Origin: Pseudomonas wayambapalatensis | GTDB lineage: Bacteria; Pseudomonadota; Gammaproteobacteria; Pseudomonadales; Pseudomonadaceae | Assembly (NCBI GenBank): GCA_014268975.2 | Contig: CP077096.1 | Location: forward strand, 186,001-250,000 | Length of the DNA stretch: 64,000 nt | Reading direction: 5' to 3' | Shown: piece after piece, positions 22,127 through 31,765 of the stretch | Layout: each line of letters starts with the position of its first letter | Numbering within the stretch: position 1 is the first letter of the stretch | Program-made: the position numbers and the translations under genes | Notes under the pieces: model-generated | What the model was told of the DNA's origin: nothing | Databases searched by the model: none | Seen by the model: the letters and a program-made list of their open reading frames with translations, nothing else

Positions 22127-23527
22127 TTAGATCTGCATCGCCATCCCTTCCACGTTCATCGCTGCCTGGCGCAAGGCTTCGGAGCGGGTCGGATGCGGGT
22201 GGCAAGTCAGGGCGATATCCTCGGCCGAAGCGCTGAACTCCATGGCCACGCAGAACTCGCCAATCATCTCGCTGACGCTCGGCCCGACCAGATGCACACC
22301 CAGCACCTCGTCGGTCTCGGCATCGGCCAGCACCTTGGCGAAGCCTTCGGTCTCATGGTTGATCTTGGCGCGGCTGTTGGCGGTGAAGGGGAACTTGCCG
22401 ACCTTGTAGGCACGGCCCTCGGCCTTGAGCTGTTCTTCGGTCTTGCCGACGCTCGCCAGTTCCGGTCGTGTGTAGATAACGCCGGGGATCAGGTTGTAGT
22501 TGACCTCATGCGCCTTGCCGGCAATGCGCTCGATGCACGACACCGCTTCGTCTTCGGCCTTGTGCGCGAGCATCGGCCCAGAGGTGACGTCGCCGATCAC
22601 CCAGATGCCGGGGACCTGGGAGCGGTGGTGGTCATTGGCGAGCATGCCGCGTTTGTCGGTCTGCAGGCCGACGCTTTCCAGGTTCAGGCCTTGGGTGTAC
22701 GGGCGGCGGCCGATGGCCACCAGTACATAGTCGGCCTCCAGGGTTTGCGCCTCGCCGCCAGCTGCAGGCTCAAGCGTCAGGCTGACGCTGCTCGCCGAAG
22801 GCGTGGCCTGGGTCACCTTGCTGCCGAGCTTGAAGCTCATGCCCTGCTTGGCCAGGGCTTTTTGCAGGGTCCTGGCGGTTTCCTCGTCGGTGCCGGGGCA
22901 GATGCGGTCGAGGTATTCGATCACGGTCACTTCGGCCCCCAGGCGACGCCAGACCGAACCCAGTTCAAGGCCGATCACGCCCGCGCCGATGACCACCAGG
23001 TGCTTGGGAACCTGGGGCAGCGACAAGGCGCCGGTGGAGTCGATGATGCGTTGGTTGTCGATTTTCACCCCCGGCAGAGGGGTTGGCTCGGAGCCGGTGG
23101 CGATCACGACATCTTTGGCCTGAAGCGTGGTTTCGCTGCCATCCTCGGCCTTGACGATGACCTTGCCGGCGCCGTCGAGGCGGCCCCAGCCCTTGACCCA
23201 GTCGACCTTGTTCTTACGGAACAGGTACTCGATACCCTTGGTCAGGCCGCTCACGCTTTCATCTTTCTGTTTCATCATCTGCGCCAGGTTCAGGGTCGGC
23301 TTGACCTCGATGCCCAGGTGCGCGAACTCGCTGCCGCTGGCGGCTTCGTACAATTCGGAGGCATGCAGCAGCGCCTTGGAGGGCATGCAGCCGACGTTCA
23401 GGCAGGTGCCGCCGAGGGTCGAACGTCCTTCGACGCAGGCCACGCTCAGGCCCAGCTGACCGGCACGGATGGCCGCGTTGTAGCCGCCAGGGCCGCCACC
23501 GATGATCACCACATCATAGGATTTCAT
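22127..23527 (-). CDS. lpd3: dihydrolipoyl dehydrogenase (Lpd3 type)
   Basis: FAD flavoprotein that reoxidises dihydrolipoamide with NAD+ (466 aa). FAD motif VVIIGGGPGGYNAA is at the N-terminus, the redox disulfide is in GGTCLNVGCMPSK (about residues 42-54), the NAD site in VVIGAGVIGLELG, and the catalytic His-Glu pair lies in HPHPTRSEAL at the C-terminus. It is monocistronic and not next to any E1/E2 genes, matching the third, orphan Lpd of P. putida. The Met at 23527 is chosen because CTGGAG precedes it. A 16-base palindrome lies 60 bases upstream. Confidence 0.92.
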   Translation of the reverse strand: MKSYDVVIIGGGPGGYNAAIRAGQLGLSVACVEGRSTLGGTCLNVGCMPSKALLHASELYEAASGSEFAHLGIEVKPTLNLAQMMKQKDESVSGLTKGIEYLFRKNKVDWVKGWGRLDGAGKVIVKAEDGSETTLQAKDVVIATGSEPTPLPGVKIDNQRIIDSTGALSLPQVPKHLVVIGAGVIGLELGSVWRRLGAEVTVIEYLDRICPGTDEETARTLQKALAKQGMSFKLGSKVTQATPSASSVSLTLEPAAGGEAQTLEADYVLVAIGRRPYTQGLNLESVGLQTDKRGMLANDHHRSQVPGIWVIGDVTSGPMLAHKAEDEAVSCIERIAGKAHEVNYNLIPGVIYTRPELASVGKTEEQLKAEGRAYKVGKFPFTANSRAKINHETEGFAKVLADAETDEVLGVHLVGPSVSEMIGEFCVAMEFSASAEDIALTCHPHPTRSEALRQAAMNVEGMAMQI

Positions 23528-23586
23528 GGGATTCACTCCAGGGAAGAAGATGCGCGAGAGGGCCACAAGGTTAGTCGCTGAATGGA

Positions 23587-23602
23587 AGATTGTATACAAT
23601 CT
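23587..23602. promoter_or_regulatory. perfect 16-base palindrome upstream of lpd3
   Basis: AGATTGTATACAATCT is fully self-complementary and contains TTGTATACAA, the shape of many GntR-family operators. It lies in the lpd3-cfa divergent spacer, about 60 bases before lpd3 and 130 before cfa. The regulator is not identifiable here. Confidence 0.5.
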
Positions 23603-23731
23603 GTTGGTCGCGGTATGGCCGTTAGCATTGGACTATGGTCGCTATAAAAGGAAACTTCCGACGAATGAACTACCCTGATCCGGTGACGCTCGAATTCTTG
23701 TACGGCGTCCGTAATTGAAAGGGGGTCTTTC

Positions 23732-24916
23732 ATGCTTGCGCAACTTCCACCTGCGTTGCAGAGCCTGCACTTGCCTTTACGTCTAAAGCTGTGGGACGGC
23801 AACCAGTTCGATCTAGGGCCTAGTCCGCAGGTCACCATCCTGGTCAAGGAGCCTCAACTGATCAGTCAGCTGACGCACCCGAGCATGGATGAACTGGGCA
23901 CAGCCTTTGTCGAGGGCAAGCTTGAACTCGAAGGGAACATTGGCGAAGTCATCCGCGTTTGCGACGAGCTCAGCGAGGCTTTGCTCAAAGACGATGAAGA
24001 TGTAGTCCCGGTGCGCACCTCGCACGACAAGAAAACCGACGCCGAAGCCATTTCCTACCATTACGACCTGTCCAACGAGTTCTACCAACTGTGGCTCGAT
24101 CCGGACATGGCTTATTCCTGCGCCTACTTCAAGGAGCCGGACAACACACTCGCCCAGGCCCAGCAAGACAAGTTCGACCATCTGTGTCGCAAGCTGCGGC
24201 TGCAGGCCGGCGATTACTTGCTGGATGTCGGCTGCGGTTGGGGCGGCCTGGCGCGTTTTGCCGCACGCGAATATGGCGCCAAGGTGTTCGGCATCACCCT
24301 GAGCAAGGAGCAACTGACGCTGGGGCGCCAGCGGGTCAAGGATGAAGGACTGGCCGACAAGGTCGACCTGCAGATCCTCGACTACCGCGACCTGCCCCAG
24401 GATGGCCGTTTCGACAAGGCGGTCAGCGTCGGCATGTTCGAACACGTCGGCCATGCCAACCTCGAACTGTACTGCCAGCGACTGTTCGGCGCCGTACGTG
24501 AAGGCGGCCTGGTGATGAACCATGGCATCACCGCCAAGCATGTGGATGGTCGGCCGGTTGGGCGAGGTGCTGGAGATTTCATCGATCGTTATGTATTCCC
24601 GCACGGCGAGCTGCCGCACATCTCGATGATTACCGCGCGTATCTGTGAGGCAGGGCTGGAAGTGGTGGACGTGGAAAGCCTGCGCCTGCACTACGCCAAG
24701 ACCCTCAATCACTGGAGTGAAAACCTCGAGAACCAGCTGCATCGCGCTGCGGCGCTGGTGCCGGAGAAGACGCTGCGGATCTGGCGGCTGTACCTGGCCG
24801 GATGCGCCTATGCCTTCACCAAGGGCTGGATCAACCTGCACCAGATTCTTGCAGTGAAGCCGTATGCGGATGGCCACCACGACCTGCCGTGGACGCGAGA
24901 AGATCTCTATCGTTGA
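23732..24916 (+). CDS. cfa: cyclopropane-fatty-acyl-phospholipid synthase
   Basis: SAM-dependent enzyme converting cis-unsaturated acyl chains of membrane phospholipids to cyclopropane forms (394 aa), usually induced on entry to stationary phase. An N-terminal lipid-binding region is followed by the SAM motif LLDVGCGWGGLARFAAREYG (near residues 164-183) and VSVGMFEHVGHAN near residue 232. A strong terminator follows. It matches CfaB of P. putida in length and context. Confidence 0.93.
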   Translation: MLAQLPPALQSLHLPLRLKLWDGNQFDLGPSPQVTILVKEPQLISQLTHPSMDELGTAFVEGKLELEGNIGEVIRVCDELSEALLKDDEDVVPVRTSHDKKTDAEAISYHYDLSNEFYQLWLDPDMAYSCAYFKEPDNTLAQAQQDKFDHLCRKLRLQAGDYLLDVGCGWGGLARFAAREYGAKVFGITLSKEQLTLGRQRVKDEGLADKVDLQILDYRDLPQDGRFDKAVSVGMFEHVGHANLELYCQRLFGAVREGGLVMNHGITAKHVDGRPVGRGAGDFIDRYVFPHGELPHISMITARICEAGLEVVDVESLRLHYAKTLNHWSENLENQLHRAAALVPEKTLRIWRLYLAGCAYAFTKGWINLHQILAVKPYADGHHDLPWTREDLYR

Positions 24917-24922
24917 TCAAGA

Positions 24923-24953
24923 CGGGGCCGCCTTTGCGGCCCCGCTTCTTTTC
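24923..24953. terminator. terminator between cfa and cls
   Basis: CGGGGCCGC (24923-24931) and GCGGCCCCG (24936-24944) form a perfect 9-bp stem with a CTTT loop and a T-rich tail (CTTCTTTTC). It sits between the ends of two convergent genes. Confidence 0.85.
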
Positions 24954-24956
24954 TGG

Positions 24957-26396
24957 CTACAGAATCGGTGAAATCAGGCGCGCGATGCGCATCCCCAACT
25001 GCTGCAGCCGATGAGTGTCGCGGCTGTCTTCGGCGGTTATCTCTCGCGACTGCTCGAAGTCGCACAGCAGCATGGCCTCGACCTGATCGGCAAAGGCGCG
25101 GTCGATGGTCAGCAAGGTGATCTCGAAATTCAGACGGAACGAGCGGTTGTCGAGGTTGGCACTGCCGATGGCGCTGACATCGTCGTCCACCAGCACCACC
25201 TTCTGGTGCAGGAACCCTGGCTGATAACGGAACATCCGCACACCTGCCCGCACCGCCTCGAAGGCGAACAGACTGGACGCGGCATAGACGATGCGGTGGT
25301 CTGGCCTCGACGGGATCAGGATTCGCACATCGACGCCACGCAGCACCGCCAGGCGCAGGGCTGCGAACACTGCCTCGTCGGGAATGAAATAGGGGCTGGT
25401 GATCCAGATGCGCCGGGTCGCCGAGTGGATGGCTTCGACGAAGAACAGTTGGCAGGTTTCCTGGGGGTCGGCCGGGCCAGTGGCGAGGGCCTGGCACAAC
25501 ACGCCGTTCTCCGGATAGGCATCCGGCAGGATCAGCGGCGGCAAGGCACGGGTGGCCCAGTACCAGTCTTCGGCGAACGACTCCTGCAGACAGGCCAGCA
25601 CCGGGCCGCTGACCTGGACATGGGTGTCACGCCAGGGCGACAGCCGCGGATGCCCACCCATGTACTCATCGCCGACATTGTGCCCGCCAACGAAGCCGAG
25701 CAGGCCATCGACCACGACGATCTTGCGGTGGTTACGGAAGTTGACCTGGAAGCGGTTGAACCAGCCACGGCGCGAGGAAAAGGCCTGGATCTGTACGCCA
25801 CCCTCGCGCAGCACCTGGCTGTAACGCGCCGGCAAGGCATGGCTGCCGACCTGATCGAACAATACGTAAACCCTTACCCCTTCAGCGGCCTTGCGCAGGA
25901 GCAGTTGTTGCAGCTCCTGGCCGATGGCGTCGTCGTGGATGATGAAGAACTGCACCAGCACAGTGTCCCGCGCCTCGCTGATGGCAGCGAAGATCGCGTC
26001 GAAGGTCGCAGTGCCATCGATCAGCAATTTCACCTGGTTGTTGGCCAGGCAGGGCATGCGGCCAAGCTTGGGCATGGCACGCAGTGCCGCGTAGCTTTCC
26101 GACTCCCGCGCGGTCAGAGCTTCCTCCACCCAGGGGCGCCAGTTGAGGTCGGCCATCGCCACGTGCATCTCCTGGTTGGCCTGGCGCCGCGCCTGGATAT
26201 AGGCGTAGAAGGAGCGGGCGCCAAAGACCAGATAGGGCACCAGGGTCAGGTAGGGAATGAAGAACAGTGACATTGCCCAGGCGATTGCGCCCTGAGCGGT
26301 ACGCACGGTGAACACCGCATGCAGCGCAGCGACGATGCCCAGGAAGTGAATCAGTCCGAGCAGGTAACCGAAGAAGTAGGGGCTGTGGTAATCCAT
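24957..26396 (-). CDS. cls: cardiolipin synthase
   Basis: Phospholipase-D-type enzyme joining two phosphatidylglycerols into cardiolipin at the inner membrane (479 aa). Two N-terminal membrane segments (about residues 10-30 and 38-58) precede two HKD motifs, [16 protein letters not shown] and [18 protein letters not shown]. The frame opens earlier, but [10 protein letters not shown] at 26396 is the family start. Its neighbour cfa also modifies membrane lipids, although the two are convergent. Confidence 0.95.
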   Translation of the reverse strand: MDYHSPYFFGYLLGLIHFLGIVAALHAVFTVRTAQGAIAWAMSLFFIPYLTLVPYLVFGARSFYAYIQARRQANQEMHVAMADLNWRPWVEEALTARESESYAALRAMPKLGRMPCLANNQVKLLIDGTATFDAIFAAISEARDTVLVQFFIIHDDAIGQELQQLLLRKAAEGVRVYVLFDQVGSHALPARYSQVLREGGVQIQAFSSRRGWFNRFQVNFRNHRKIVVVDGLLGFVGGHNVGDEYMGGHPRLSPWRDTHVQVSGPVLACLQESFAEDWYWATRALPPLILPDAYPENGVLCQALATGPADPQETCQLFFVEAIHSATRRIWITSPYFIPDEAVFAALRLAVLRGVDVRILIPSRPDHRIVYAASSLFAFEAVRAGVRMFRYQPGFLHQKVVLVDDDVSAIGSANLDNRSFRLNFEITLLTIDRAFADQVEAMLLCDFEQSREITAEDSRDTHRLQQLGMRIARLISPIL

Positions 26397-26526
26397 ACGC
26401 ATCCTGCATTCCAAGAGCACTGCCGCCTAACAGAGCATGTTCCCGGGGCCGCTTGCAACCCGCGGGCGAAAAAGACGTCTAAGGCTCTGTCCGGCCTGGA
26501 GCCGGTATTTCGAGGAGCACTGATCC

Positions 26527-27057
26527 ATGAAGATTCGTCTGCCACTGATTGCCCTGGCATTGGGCCTGGGCAGCCCGCTGCTGGCGCAAGCGCAGATGCT
26601 GCAACCCGGTCTGTGGGAGTTGACCACCAGCAACATGCAGGTCGACGGCAAGCCACTGCCCGACATGGCGTTCATGCTCGGCCAACTGAAGAACCTGCCG
26701 CCGGAGCAGCGCGCCATGATGGAGGGCGCCCTGGCCAAGCAAGGCATCACCGTGGGTGGCAATGGCGTGCGCTCGTGCCTGACACCAGAGCAGGTCGCTA
26801 CCAACGATATTCCGCTGCAGGATCCGCAGTCAGGTTGCACGCAGAAGATCACCGACCGCCAAGGCAATGTCTGGAAGTTCCAGTTCAGTTGCCCCAAGGC
26901 CCAAGGCACCGGTCAGGCAACCTTCCTCAGTGATCGCGAATTCACCACCCAGGTCAGCGGCACCTTCAATGCCTCGGGTGTTCAGCAGCAGGGCAGCATG
27001 AACACCCGGGCGGTGTGGCTGGGTAATGACTGCGGAAACGTACGTCCGCGCAGCTAG
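26527..27057 (+). CDS. DUF3617-family exported protein
   Basis: 176 aa with a clear signal peptide (IRLPLIALALGLGSPLLAQA, cleavage near residue 22), so probably periplasmic. The start of the mature part, QPGLWELTTSNMQVDG, and three conserved cysteines (in RSCLTPEQV, SGCTQKI and FSCPKA) fit DUF3617, a family of unknown function. It stands alone and ends 8 bases before the convergent folE2. Confidence 0.8.
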   Translation: MKIRLPLIALALGLGSPLLAQAQMLQPGLWELTTSNMQVDGKPLPDMAFMLGQLKNLPPEQRAMMEGALAKQGITVGGNGVRSCLTPEQVATNDIPLQDPQSGCTQKITDRQGNVWKFQFSCPKAQGTGQATFLSDREFTTQVSGTFNASGVQQQGSMNTRAVWLGNDCGNVRPRS

Positions 27058-27065
27058 CTAGCGCG

Positions 27066-27953
27066 TCACCATTGCCATTGGCTGGCAGCCACTGCGTCGT
27101 GGGCATGCAGGCTTTCTGCATGTTCCACGCGCAGGTCGAAGCCGGTGGCCCATTCCAGTTCGCGCAACGCTCGGTGCAGGCGACGTGCAGCATCTTCGCA
27201 GAACATCAGGTTCTGACCATTGGCCAAGGCGAACGCCTGTTCGTCGGCTCTTTTCACGGCCGTCTGCACTGCTGTGCCCAATGCGCTTTCCACGGTATCG
27301 ATCAGCGCGTCGAGCGGTAGCGTCTGCAGGTTGTGCTGCAGGCGCACCTTGACGATGGCCTGACTGCGCTGACTGTGGGGCGTCGCGACGATACCTGCGC
27401 TGCTGCCAAGCCATTGCAGGATGGCCTGTGGGTCGAGTGTCTGGTTGGCGAAGTCCTTGAGGAATTGCTGTTGAATCAGCTGGCGAGCCAGCGCAGCGGA
27501 GCAGGGGCAGGTCGACGAATAGGGGACTTCCACGTGTTGTTCCACGTGGAACATCTCATTCTCGATGCGTGCGTCAAGGATGATCGGGTAGCGTTTCCAG
27601 CCTTCCAGTGGGCTCACAAGCGCAGGACGTTTCAGCAGATAGTCGAACTTCAATCGCAGGTAGGCGCTGGACGAAAGCCCTTCGTGGCTGTCGAGAAAGC
27701 GAGCCAGGAGCTGGCGCAGTGCCAAGGGGGTCAGCTCGGTGTGCTCCAGTGCTTCCAGGGCGAGGTACAGGCGCGACATATGGATACCGCGCGATTCGCC
27801 ATCATCCAGGCTCACGCCGGCGTCAGCCCAGGCGCTGAGGCGATGCCCATTCAATTGCACAGGCAGGGCGATACCGCGCATCCCGACCCAGTCCAGGGGT
27901 TGGAGCTTGTGGCTGGTTTGCGCGGCGATGTCGGGAAGCGTCAGGCTGGTCAT
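27066..27953 (-). CDS. folE2: GTP cyclohydrolase FolE2 (type IB)
   Basis: First enzyme of folate (dihydroneopterin triphosphate) synthesis, the metal-flexible isozyme used when zinc is scarce (295 aa). The catalytic/metal cysteine motif SSTCPCSAA is at residues 146-154 (Cys149, Cys151), and the family segment RYPIILDA lies just before. It belongs to a group of zinc-starvation genes (27.1-31.4 kb), as in other Pseudomonas Zur regulons. A perfect parS site overlaps codons 135-140. I did not find a Zur-like palindrome directly upstream of this gene. Confidence 0.93.
   Translation of the reverse strand: MTSLTLPDIAAQTSHKLQPLDWVGMRGIALPVQLNGHRLSAWADAGVSLDDGESRGIHMSRLYLALEALEHTELTPLALRQLLARFLDSHEGLSSSAYLRLKFDYLLKRPALVSPLEGWKRYPIILDARIENEMFHVEQHVEVPYSSTCPCSAALARQLIQQQFLKDFANQTLDPQAILQWLGSSAGIVATPHSQRSQAIVKVRLQHNLQTLPLDALIDTVESALGTAVQTAVKRADEQAFALANGQNLMFCEDAARRLHRALRELEWATGFDLRVEHAESLHAHDAVAASQWQW
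27538..27553. other. parS centromere site within folE2
   Basis: TGTTCCACGTGGAACA is an exact, fully palindromic match to the bacterial parS consensus bound by ParB (encoded at 3564-4436). It lies in coding DNA about 23 kb from parB. A partial half-site (TTCCACGTG) is 11 bases to its left. Confidence 0.92.
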
Positions 27954-27978
27954 CGATAGAGTCCATGAAAAAGGGGCT

Positions 27979-28362
27979 TCAGCGGCAACCTCCGATCAAG
28001 CTGCAGTGCAGGTTGAAACGTTGGCCGCTTGAGCTGGATACGCGGTTCAGGGTGGTCCAGCCGACGCGCCGGCTGTAGCCCACCCAGGCTTCGCCGTCGC
28101 TGGCCAGGCCGGTGAAAAAGGTCATCTGTCCATAGCGGCTGTTGGTCTGCGCCCAGAGTCGTCGACTGTTGCTGTCATACCCGCGCAGATGAAAGTCTCG
28201 GCCTTCGGTTCGCACACTGTAGTAACTGCCTTTGCCGTCTTCGCAGGCCAACAGCGTGGCGCTGCGGGTGCACAGCGCCAGGCCGGGCTGTGGGATCGCA
28301 GCGTAGAGCGGGATGGGCACGGCAAGTGCCAGCAGCAATAGGGCGAGGTTCGAGTGCTTCAT
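27979..28362 (-). CDS. small exported protein of unknown function
   Basis: 127 aa starting [21 protein letters not shown], a signal peptide with likely cleavage after residue 21. The mature part has cysteines in [16 protein letters not shown] and near the end ([10 protein letters not shown]), suggesting two disulfides, and several aromatic-rich strands ([18 protein letters not shown]). I do not recognise the family. It diverges from zigA, sharing a 113-base spacer with a Zur-like palindrome, and lies 25 bases upstream of folE2 on the same strand, so it may be expressed with folE2 under zinc limitation. Confidence 0.7.
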   Translation of the reverse strand: MKHSNLALLLLALAVPIPLYAAIPQPGLALCTRSATLLACEDGKGSYYSVRTEGRDFHLRGYDSNSRRLWAQTNSRYGQMTFFTGLASDGEAWVGYSRRVGWTTLNRVSSSSGQRFNLHCSLIGGCR

Positions 28363-28414
28363 GTCCATCCTCTCGGGCAGCCGTTCGACAGACGCGGCTT
28401 GGCGAAATTGTATT

Positions 28415-28427
28415 GTTATATTATAAC
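28415..28427. promoter_or_regulatory. Zur-like operator between the exported protein and zigA
   Basis: GTTATATTATAAC is a perfect palindrome matching the core of the gammaproteobacterial Zur consensus (GTTATANTATAAC). It sits 48 bases before zigA and 52 before the divergent gene, so it could repress both, and through read-through folE2 and the DUF1826 gene. Confidence 0.8.
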
Positions 28428-28475
28428 GTTGTGCAATGCATCGTTTCGAATGCGCTTTGCCCGATGAGGTTCACC

Positions 28476-29684
28476 ATGACCAACCGCCTTCCCGTCACCG
28501 TGCTGTCCGGCTTCCTCGGGGCCGGCAAGAGCACGCTGCTCAACCATGTCCTGCGCAACCGTGAAAACCTGCGGGTTGCGGTGATCGTCAACGACATGAG
28601 TGAAATCAACATCGATGCCAGCGAGGTACAGCGTAATGTGAGCCTCAATCGCGCCGAAGAAAAGCTCGTCGAGATGAGCAATGGCTGCATCTGCTGCACC
28701 CTGCGCGAAGACCTGCTCGAGGAAGTGGCACGGCTCGCCGACGAAGGCCGCTTCGATTACCTGTTGATCGAATCCACCGGCATTTCCGAACCGTTGCCGG
28801 TGGCCGAGACCTTCACCTTCCGTGACGAACAGGGCCGTAGCCTCTCCGATATGGCGCGCCTGGATACCATGGTCACTGTGGTGGACGGCCTCAACTTCCT
28901 GCGGGATTACCAGGCGGCAGATAGCCTGGCCAGTCGTGGCGAAACACTGGGGGAGCAGGACGAGCGCTCGATCAGCGACTTGCTGATCGAGCAGATCGAG
29001 TTCGCTGACGTGTTGCTGCTGAGCAAGATCGACCTGATCAGCCAGCACGAACGCGAGGAACTGAGCGCAATCCTGCGCAGCCTCAACGCTCGCGCCCAGA
29101 TTGTGCCGATGGTGATGGGCCAGGTGCCGCTGGAGCGTATTCTGAATACCGGGCTGTTCGACTTCGAGCAAGCGTCCCAGGCGCCGGGCTGGTTGCAGGA
29201 ACTGCGCGGCGAGCATGTGCCGGAAACCGAAGAGTACGGAATCGCCTCGACCACCTGGCAGGCGCGCAGGCCGTTTCATCCACAGCGCTTTTTCGACTTT
29301 ATCCACAACAGCTGGAGCAATGGCCGGCTGCTGCGTTCGAAAGGCTTTTTCTGGTTGGCCAGCAAGTACAAGGAAGCCGGCAGCTGGTCGCAGGCAGGCG
29401 GCATGATGCGCCATGGTTTGGCGGGTCGCTGGTGGCGTTTCGTGCCGCGTGAGCAGTGGCCGCAAGATGAAGAGAACCTCGAAGCGATCCTCAAGCAGTG
29501 GACGGTCGAGGCTGGCGACTGCCGCCAGGAGCTGGTGTTCATCGGTCAGAACATCGACTTCGCACGGTTATCCACAGAGCTTGAAGCGTGCTTGCTGACG
29601 GATGAGGAGATGGAACTAGGGCCGATGGCCTGGTTGCGCCTGGCGGACCCGTTCGGCCCCTGGTATGAAGAGGCGGCAGCATGA
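28476..29684 (+). CDS. zigA: zinc-regulated COG0523 GTPase metallochaperone ZigA
   Basis: G3E-family GTPase (402 aa) thought to deliver zinc to client enzymes during zinc starvation. The P-loop [10 protein letters not shown] is at residues 11-20, the metal-binding CxCC motif is Cys71/73/74 ([11 protein letters not shown]), followed by ESTGISEP and SKIDL; the C-terminal CobW domain is present. The frame extends upstream, but ATG 28476 has TGAGG 7 bases before it and gives the family N-terminus. DnaA boxes at 29299 and 29568 lie in its 3' part. It overlaps the next gene by 4 bases. Confidence 0.92.
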   Translation: MTNRLPVTVLSGFLGAGKSTLLNHVLRNRENLRVAVIVNDMSEINIDASEVQRNVSLNRAEEKLVEMSNGCICCTLREDLLEEVARLADEGRFDYLLIESTGISEPLPVAETFTFRDEQGRSLSDMARLDTMVTVVDGLNFLRDYQAADSLASRGETLGEQDERSISDLLIEQIEFADVLLLSKIDLISQHEREELSAILRSLNARAQIVPMVMGQVPLERILNTGLFDFEQASQAPGWLQELRGEHVPETEEYGIASTTWQARRPFHPQRFFDFIHNSWSNGRLLRSKGFFWLASKYKEAGSWSQAGGMMRHGLAGRWWRFVPREQWPQDEENLEAILKQWTVEAGDCRQELVFIGQNIDFARLSTELEACLLTDEEMELGPMAWLRLADPFGPWYEEAAA

Positions 29685-30313
29685 GGGTGGCATCGCGGCT
29701 TGTGGATATCCGCCAGGCGTTCGGTGAGTCGCCGCAGGTGATGACCGAAATCCTTCAGGATGGCGTCAACCTGGCCGTGTGGCAGCGACGCTTGCCGGCA
29801 CAGGTCGAGGACTTCGCGGCCCTGGTGGTCAACCTTGGCCAGTCGATGTCGGATGAGCGTGTGATGGAGGTGGATGAGCGGGAGGCACCGGTGTTGCATC
29901 GCTTGCTGCCCGAGGCGGCGGACCTGCACGGTTACGAAGGCTTCGTGGCTGACGTGTCGTGGCTGGTGGCGGCCTATACCTGCCTGCTGGGCGCACGCCG
30001 CGTGGGCTTGCGGCTGAAGGTGCTCGACGGGGCGATGTGTCCGCGCTTTCATGTGGATCATGTCCCGCTGCGGCTGCTGACCACCTATGTGGGCGCCGGC
30101 AGTGAGTGGCTGGAAGAACGCGACATTGACCGCAATCGCTTGCAACTGGCGGAAGCACCTGTGGATAACATTCGGCGCTTGCAGGTGGGCGATGTGGCCT
30201 TGCTCAAGGGGGAGAAGTGGCTGGGTAATGAGGGCGCGGGCCTGGTGCACCGCTCGCCGCCGACGCCGCGCGGTGAGAAACGTTTGTTGTTGAGCCTTGA
30301 TTGGTTGGGTTGA
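29681..30313 (+). CDS. DUF1826 protein of the zinc-starvation cluster
   Basis: Cytoplasmic protein of 210 aa without membrane segments. Conserved features are [18 protein letters not shown] (His/Asp-rich, possibly metal-binding) and LLKGEKWLG with VHRSPP near the C-terminus. It matches DUF1826, a family that follows zigA-type genes in Pseudomonas Zur regulons. The 4-base ATGA overlap with zigA indicates one transcript and coupled translation. Function is unknown; a role in zinc handling is inferred from context. Confidence 0.82.
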   Translation: MRVASRLVDIRQAFGESPQVMTEILQDGVNLAVWQRRLPAQVEDFAALVVNLGQSMSDERVMEVDEREAPVLHRLLPEAADLHGYEGFVADVSWLVAAYTCLLGARRVGLRLKVLDGAMCPRFHVDHVPLRLLTTYVGAGSEWLEERDIDRNRLQLAEAPVDNIRRLQVGDVALLKGEKWLGNEGAGLVHRSPPTPRGEKRLLLSLDWLG

Positions 30314-30397
30314 GGGTTTTGCCCGCAAAGAGACCAGCAAAGGCAAGATACCTGCATCCAAGATAGACTGGCTTCACGTCCACCTAGACCTCGAACC

Positions 30398-31372
30398 ATG
30401 TTGCAGCACATTCCCACCTACGTCATTGCCGGCCCACTGGGCGCAGGCAAGACCAGCCTGATTCGCCACCTGCTCGGCCAGCGCCCGGAAAACCAGCGCT
30501 GGGCGGTGCTGGTCAATGAGTTCGGCCAGATCGGCCTCGACGCTGCCCTGCTCAGCACAGACGAGGACGGCGTCGCCATCGGTGAAGTCGCGGGCGGTTG
30601 CCTGTGTTGTATCAACGGGGCGCCGTTTCAGGTCGGCCTGGGGCGTCTGCTGCGCAAGGCCAGGCCCGACCGGCTGTTTATCGAGCCCTCCGGTCTCGGT
30701 CATCCCGTGCAATTGCTGGAGCAGTTGAAGCAAGCACCCTGGATCGGTGTGCTGGATGTACAGCCACTGCTGATGGTGCTGGATGCTGTGGCGCTGGCGC
30801 GGGGAGAACCGCTGCCCGACGCGCAACAGCAGGCAGTGGCGCAGGCGGGGTTGTTGATTTTCAACAAGTCAGGGGCTGTGGATGACGCTCAGCGGCTGTT
30901 GATAACTGCGCAATTTGGCGGAAGCAGGGCGGTCTGGACGGATCATGCTGTTCTCGCCTTGGACAAGCTGCCCATTCTGCCCACAGAGGTTTTCCCCCCG
31001 GCGAGTCTTTCCAGCCTGCCTGTGGACAAGACTCCAGTCAGCTTGGCTACCCTGTGGACAGATCCGCGCGAGCCCATCTGCCAGGCGCAGCAAGGTGAGG
31101 GCGGGTGGAGTGTTGGCTGGCGCTGGCACCCGAGCCAGCGCTTCGATGAGGCTGCATTGCGTGGCGTGCTCGCGCAATGGGCGTGGCGGCGGGCCAAAGG
31201 GGTTATCCACAGCGCTCGGGGTTGGCAATCTTTCAACGGCCTGGAGGGCGGTGTGCCTGAATGGCGTTCGAGCGAATGGCGCAGGGACTCGCGCATCGAG
31301 CTGATCTTCGATCAGCCTCAGCCGTTGCAGCCCCTTCAGGCCGCCATCGAGCACTGTCGCGTAAACGGCTGA
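30398..31372 (+). CDS. second COG0523/CobW-like GTPase
   Basis: G3E GTPase of 324 aa with the P-loop AGPLGAGKTSL (residues 11-21), CxCC as Cys68/70/71 (GGCLCCING) and EPSGLGHP. The base-recognition motif reads FNKSGAVD instead of NKxD with D at the usual place, which may change nucleotide specificity. It is shorter than ZigA and more YjiA-like. It follows the DUF1826 gene by 84 bases, and no second Zur palindrome is evident, so it may read through from the zigA promoter. A DnaA box (31203) and a variant box (30897) lie inside. Confidence 0.82.
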   Translation: MLQHIPTYVIAGPLGAGKTSLIRHLLGQRPENQRWAVLVNEFGQIGLDAALLSTDEDGVAIGEVAGGCLCCINGAPFQVGLGRLLRKARPDRLFIEPSGLGHPVQLLEQLKQAPWIGVLDVQPLLMVLDAVALARGEPLPDAQQQAVAQAGLLIFNKSGAVDDAQRLLITAQFGGSRAVWTDHAVLALDKLPILPTEVFPPASLSSLPVDKTPVSLATLWTDPREPICQAQQGEGGWSVGWRWHPSQRFDEAALRGVLAQWAWRRAKGVIHSARGWQSFNGLEGGVPEWRSSEWRRDSRIELIFDQPQPLQPLQAAIEHCRVNG

Positions 31373-31765
31373 TCAGTTGCGCCAGCGGTTGTGCTCCTGG
31401 CGCCATTGCTGCATTTCGATGACGTTGTCGGTGCGCGGCGGGGTCTTTATCTCGAACGGGTAGGGCGCCAGTTCGATCTGTACGGTATGGGCACCGAACT
31501 GGGTCACGGTGCCAGGGTGACGCTGTTCACCGGTGACGGTGAACTCGAAGGCATAGACCCGTGCCAGGCGCTTGCGGCCATTGGCATCGCGCACGAAGGC
31601 GATACGCTTGAGGGCCACGGCGTCGTCGAGCAGCTCCAGGTCGAGTTTCGCGCAATGCTGCTTGACCCGTTCCAGCGCCTTCTCACGCAAGCCATGGTTG
31701 TGCCACAGCCAGGCGCCAGCCGTCGCCAACAGCATCAGGACGAACAGGTTCTCCAGGGTCAACAT
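31373..31765 (-). CDS. DUF3301 membrane-anchored protein
   Basis: 130 aa: one N-terminal membrane helix ([18 protein letters not shown]) and a charged soluble domain with [17 protein letters not shown] and the [11 protein letters not shown] strand, which is the DUF3301 pattern. Of two in-frame ATGs, the inner one at 31765 is favoured since GGAG is then 9 bases away. The gene ends immediately beside the stop of the preceding GTPase gene (convergent). Unknown function. Confidence 0.75.
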   Translation of the reverse strand: MLTLENLFVLMLLATAGAWLWHNHGLREKALERVKQHCAKLDLELLDDAVALKRIAFVRDANGRKRLARVYAFEFTVTGEQRHPGTVTQFGAHTVQIELAPYPFEIKTPPRTDNVIEMQQWRQEHNRWRN

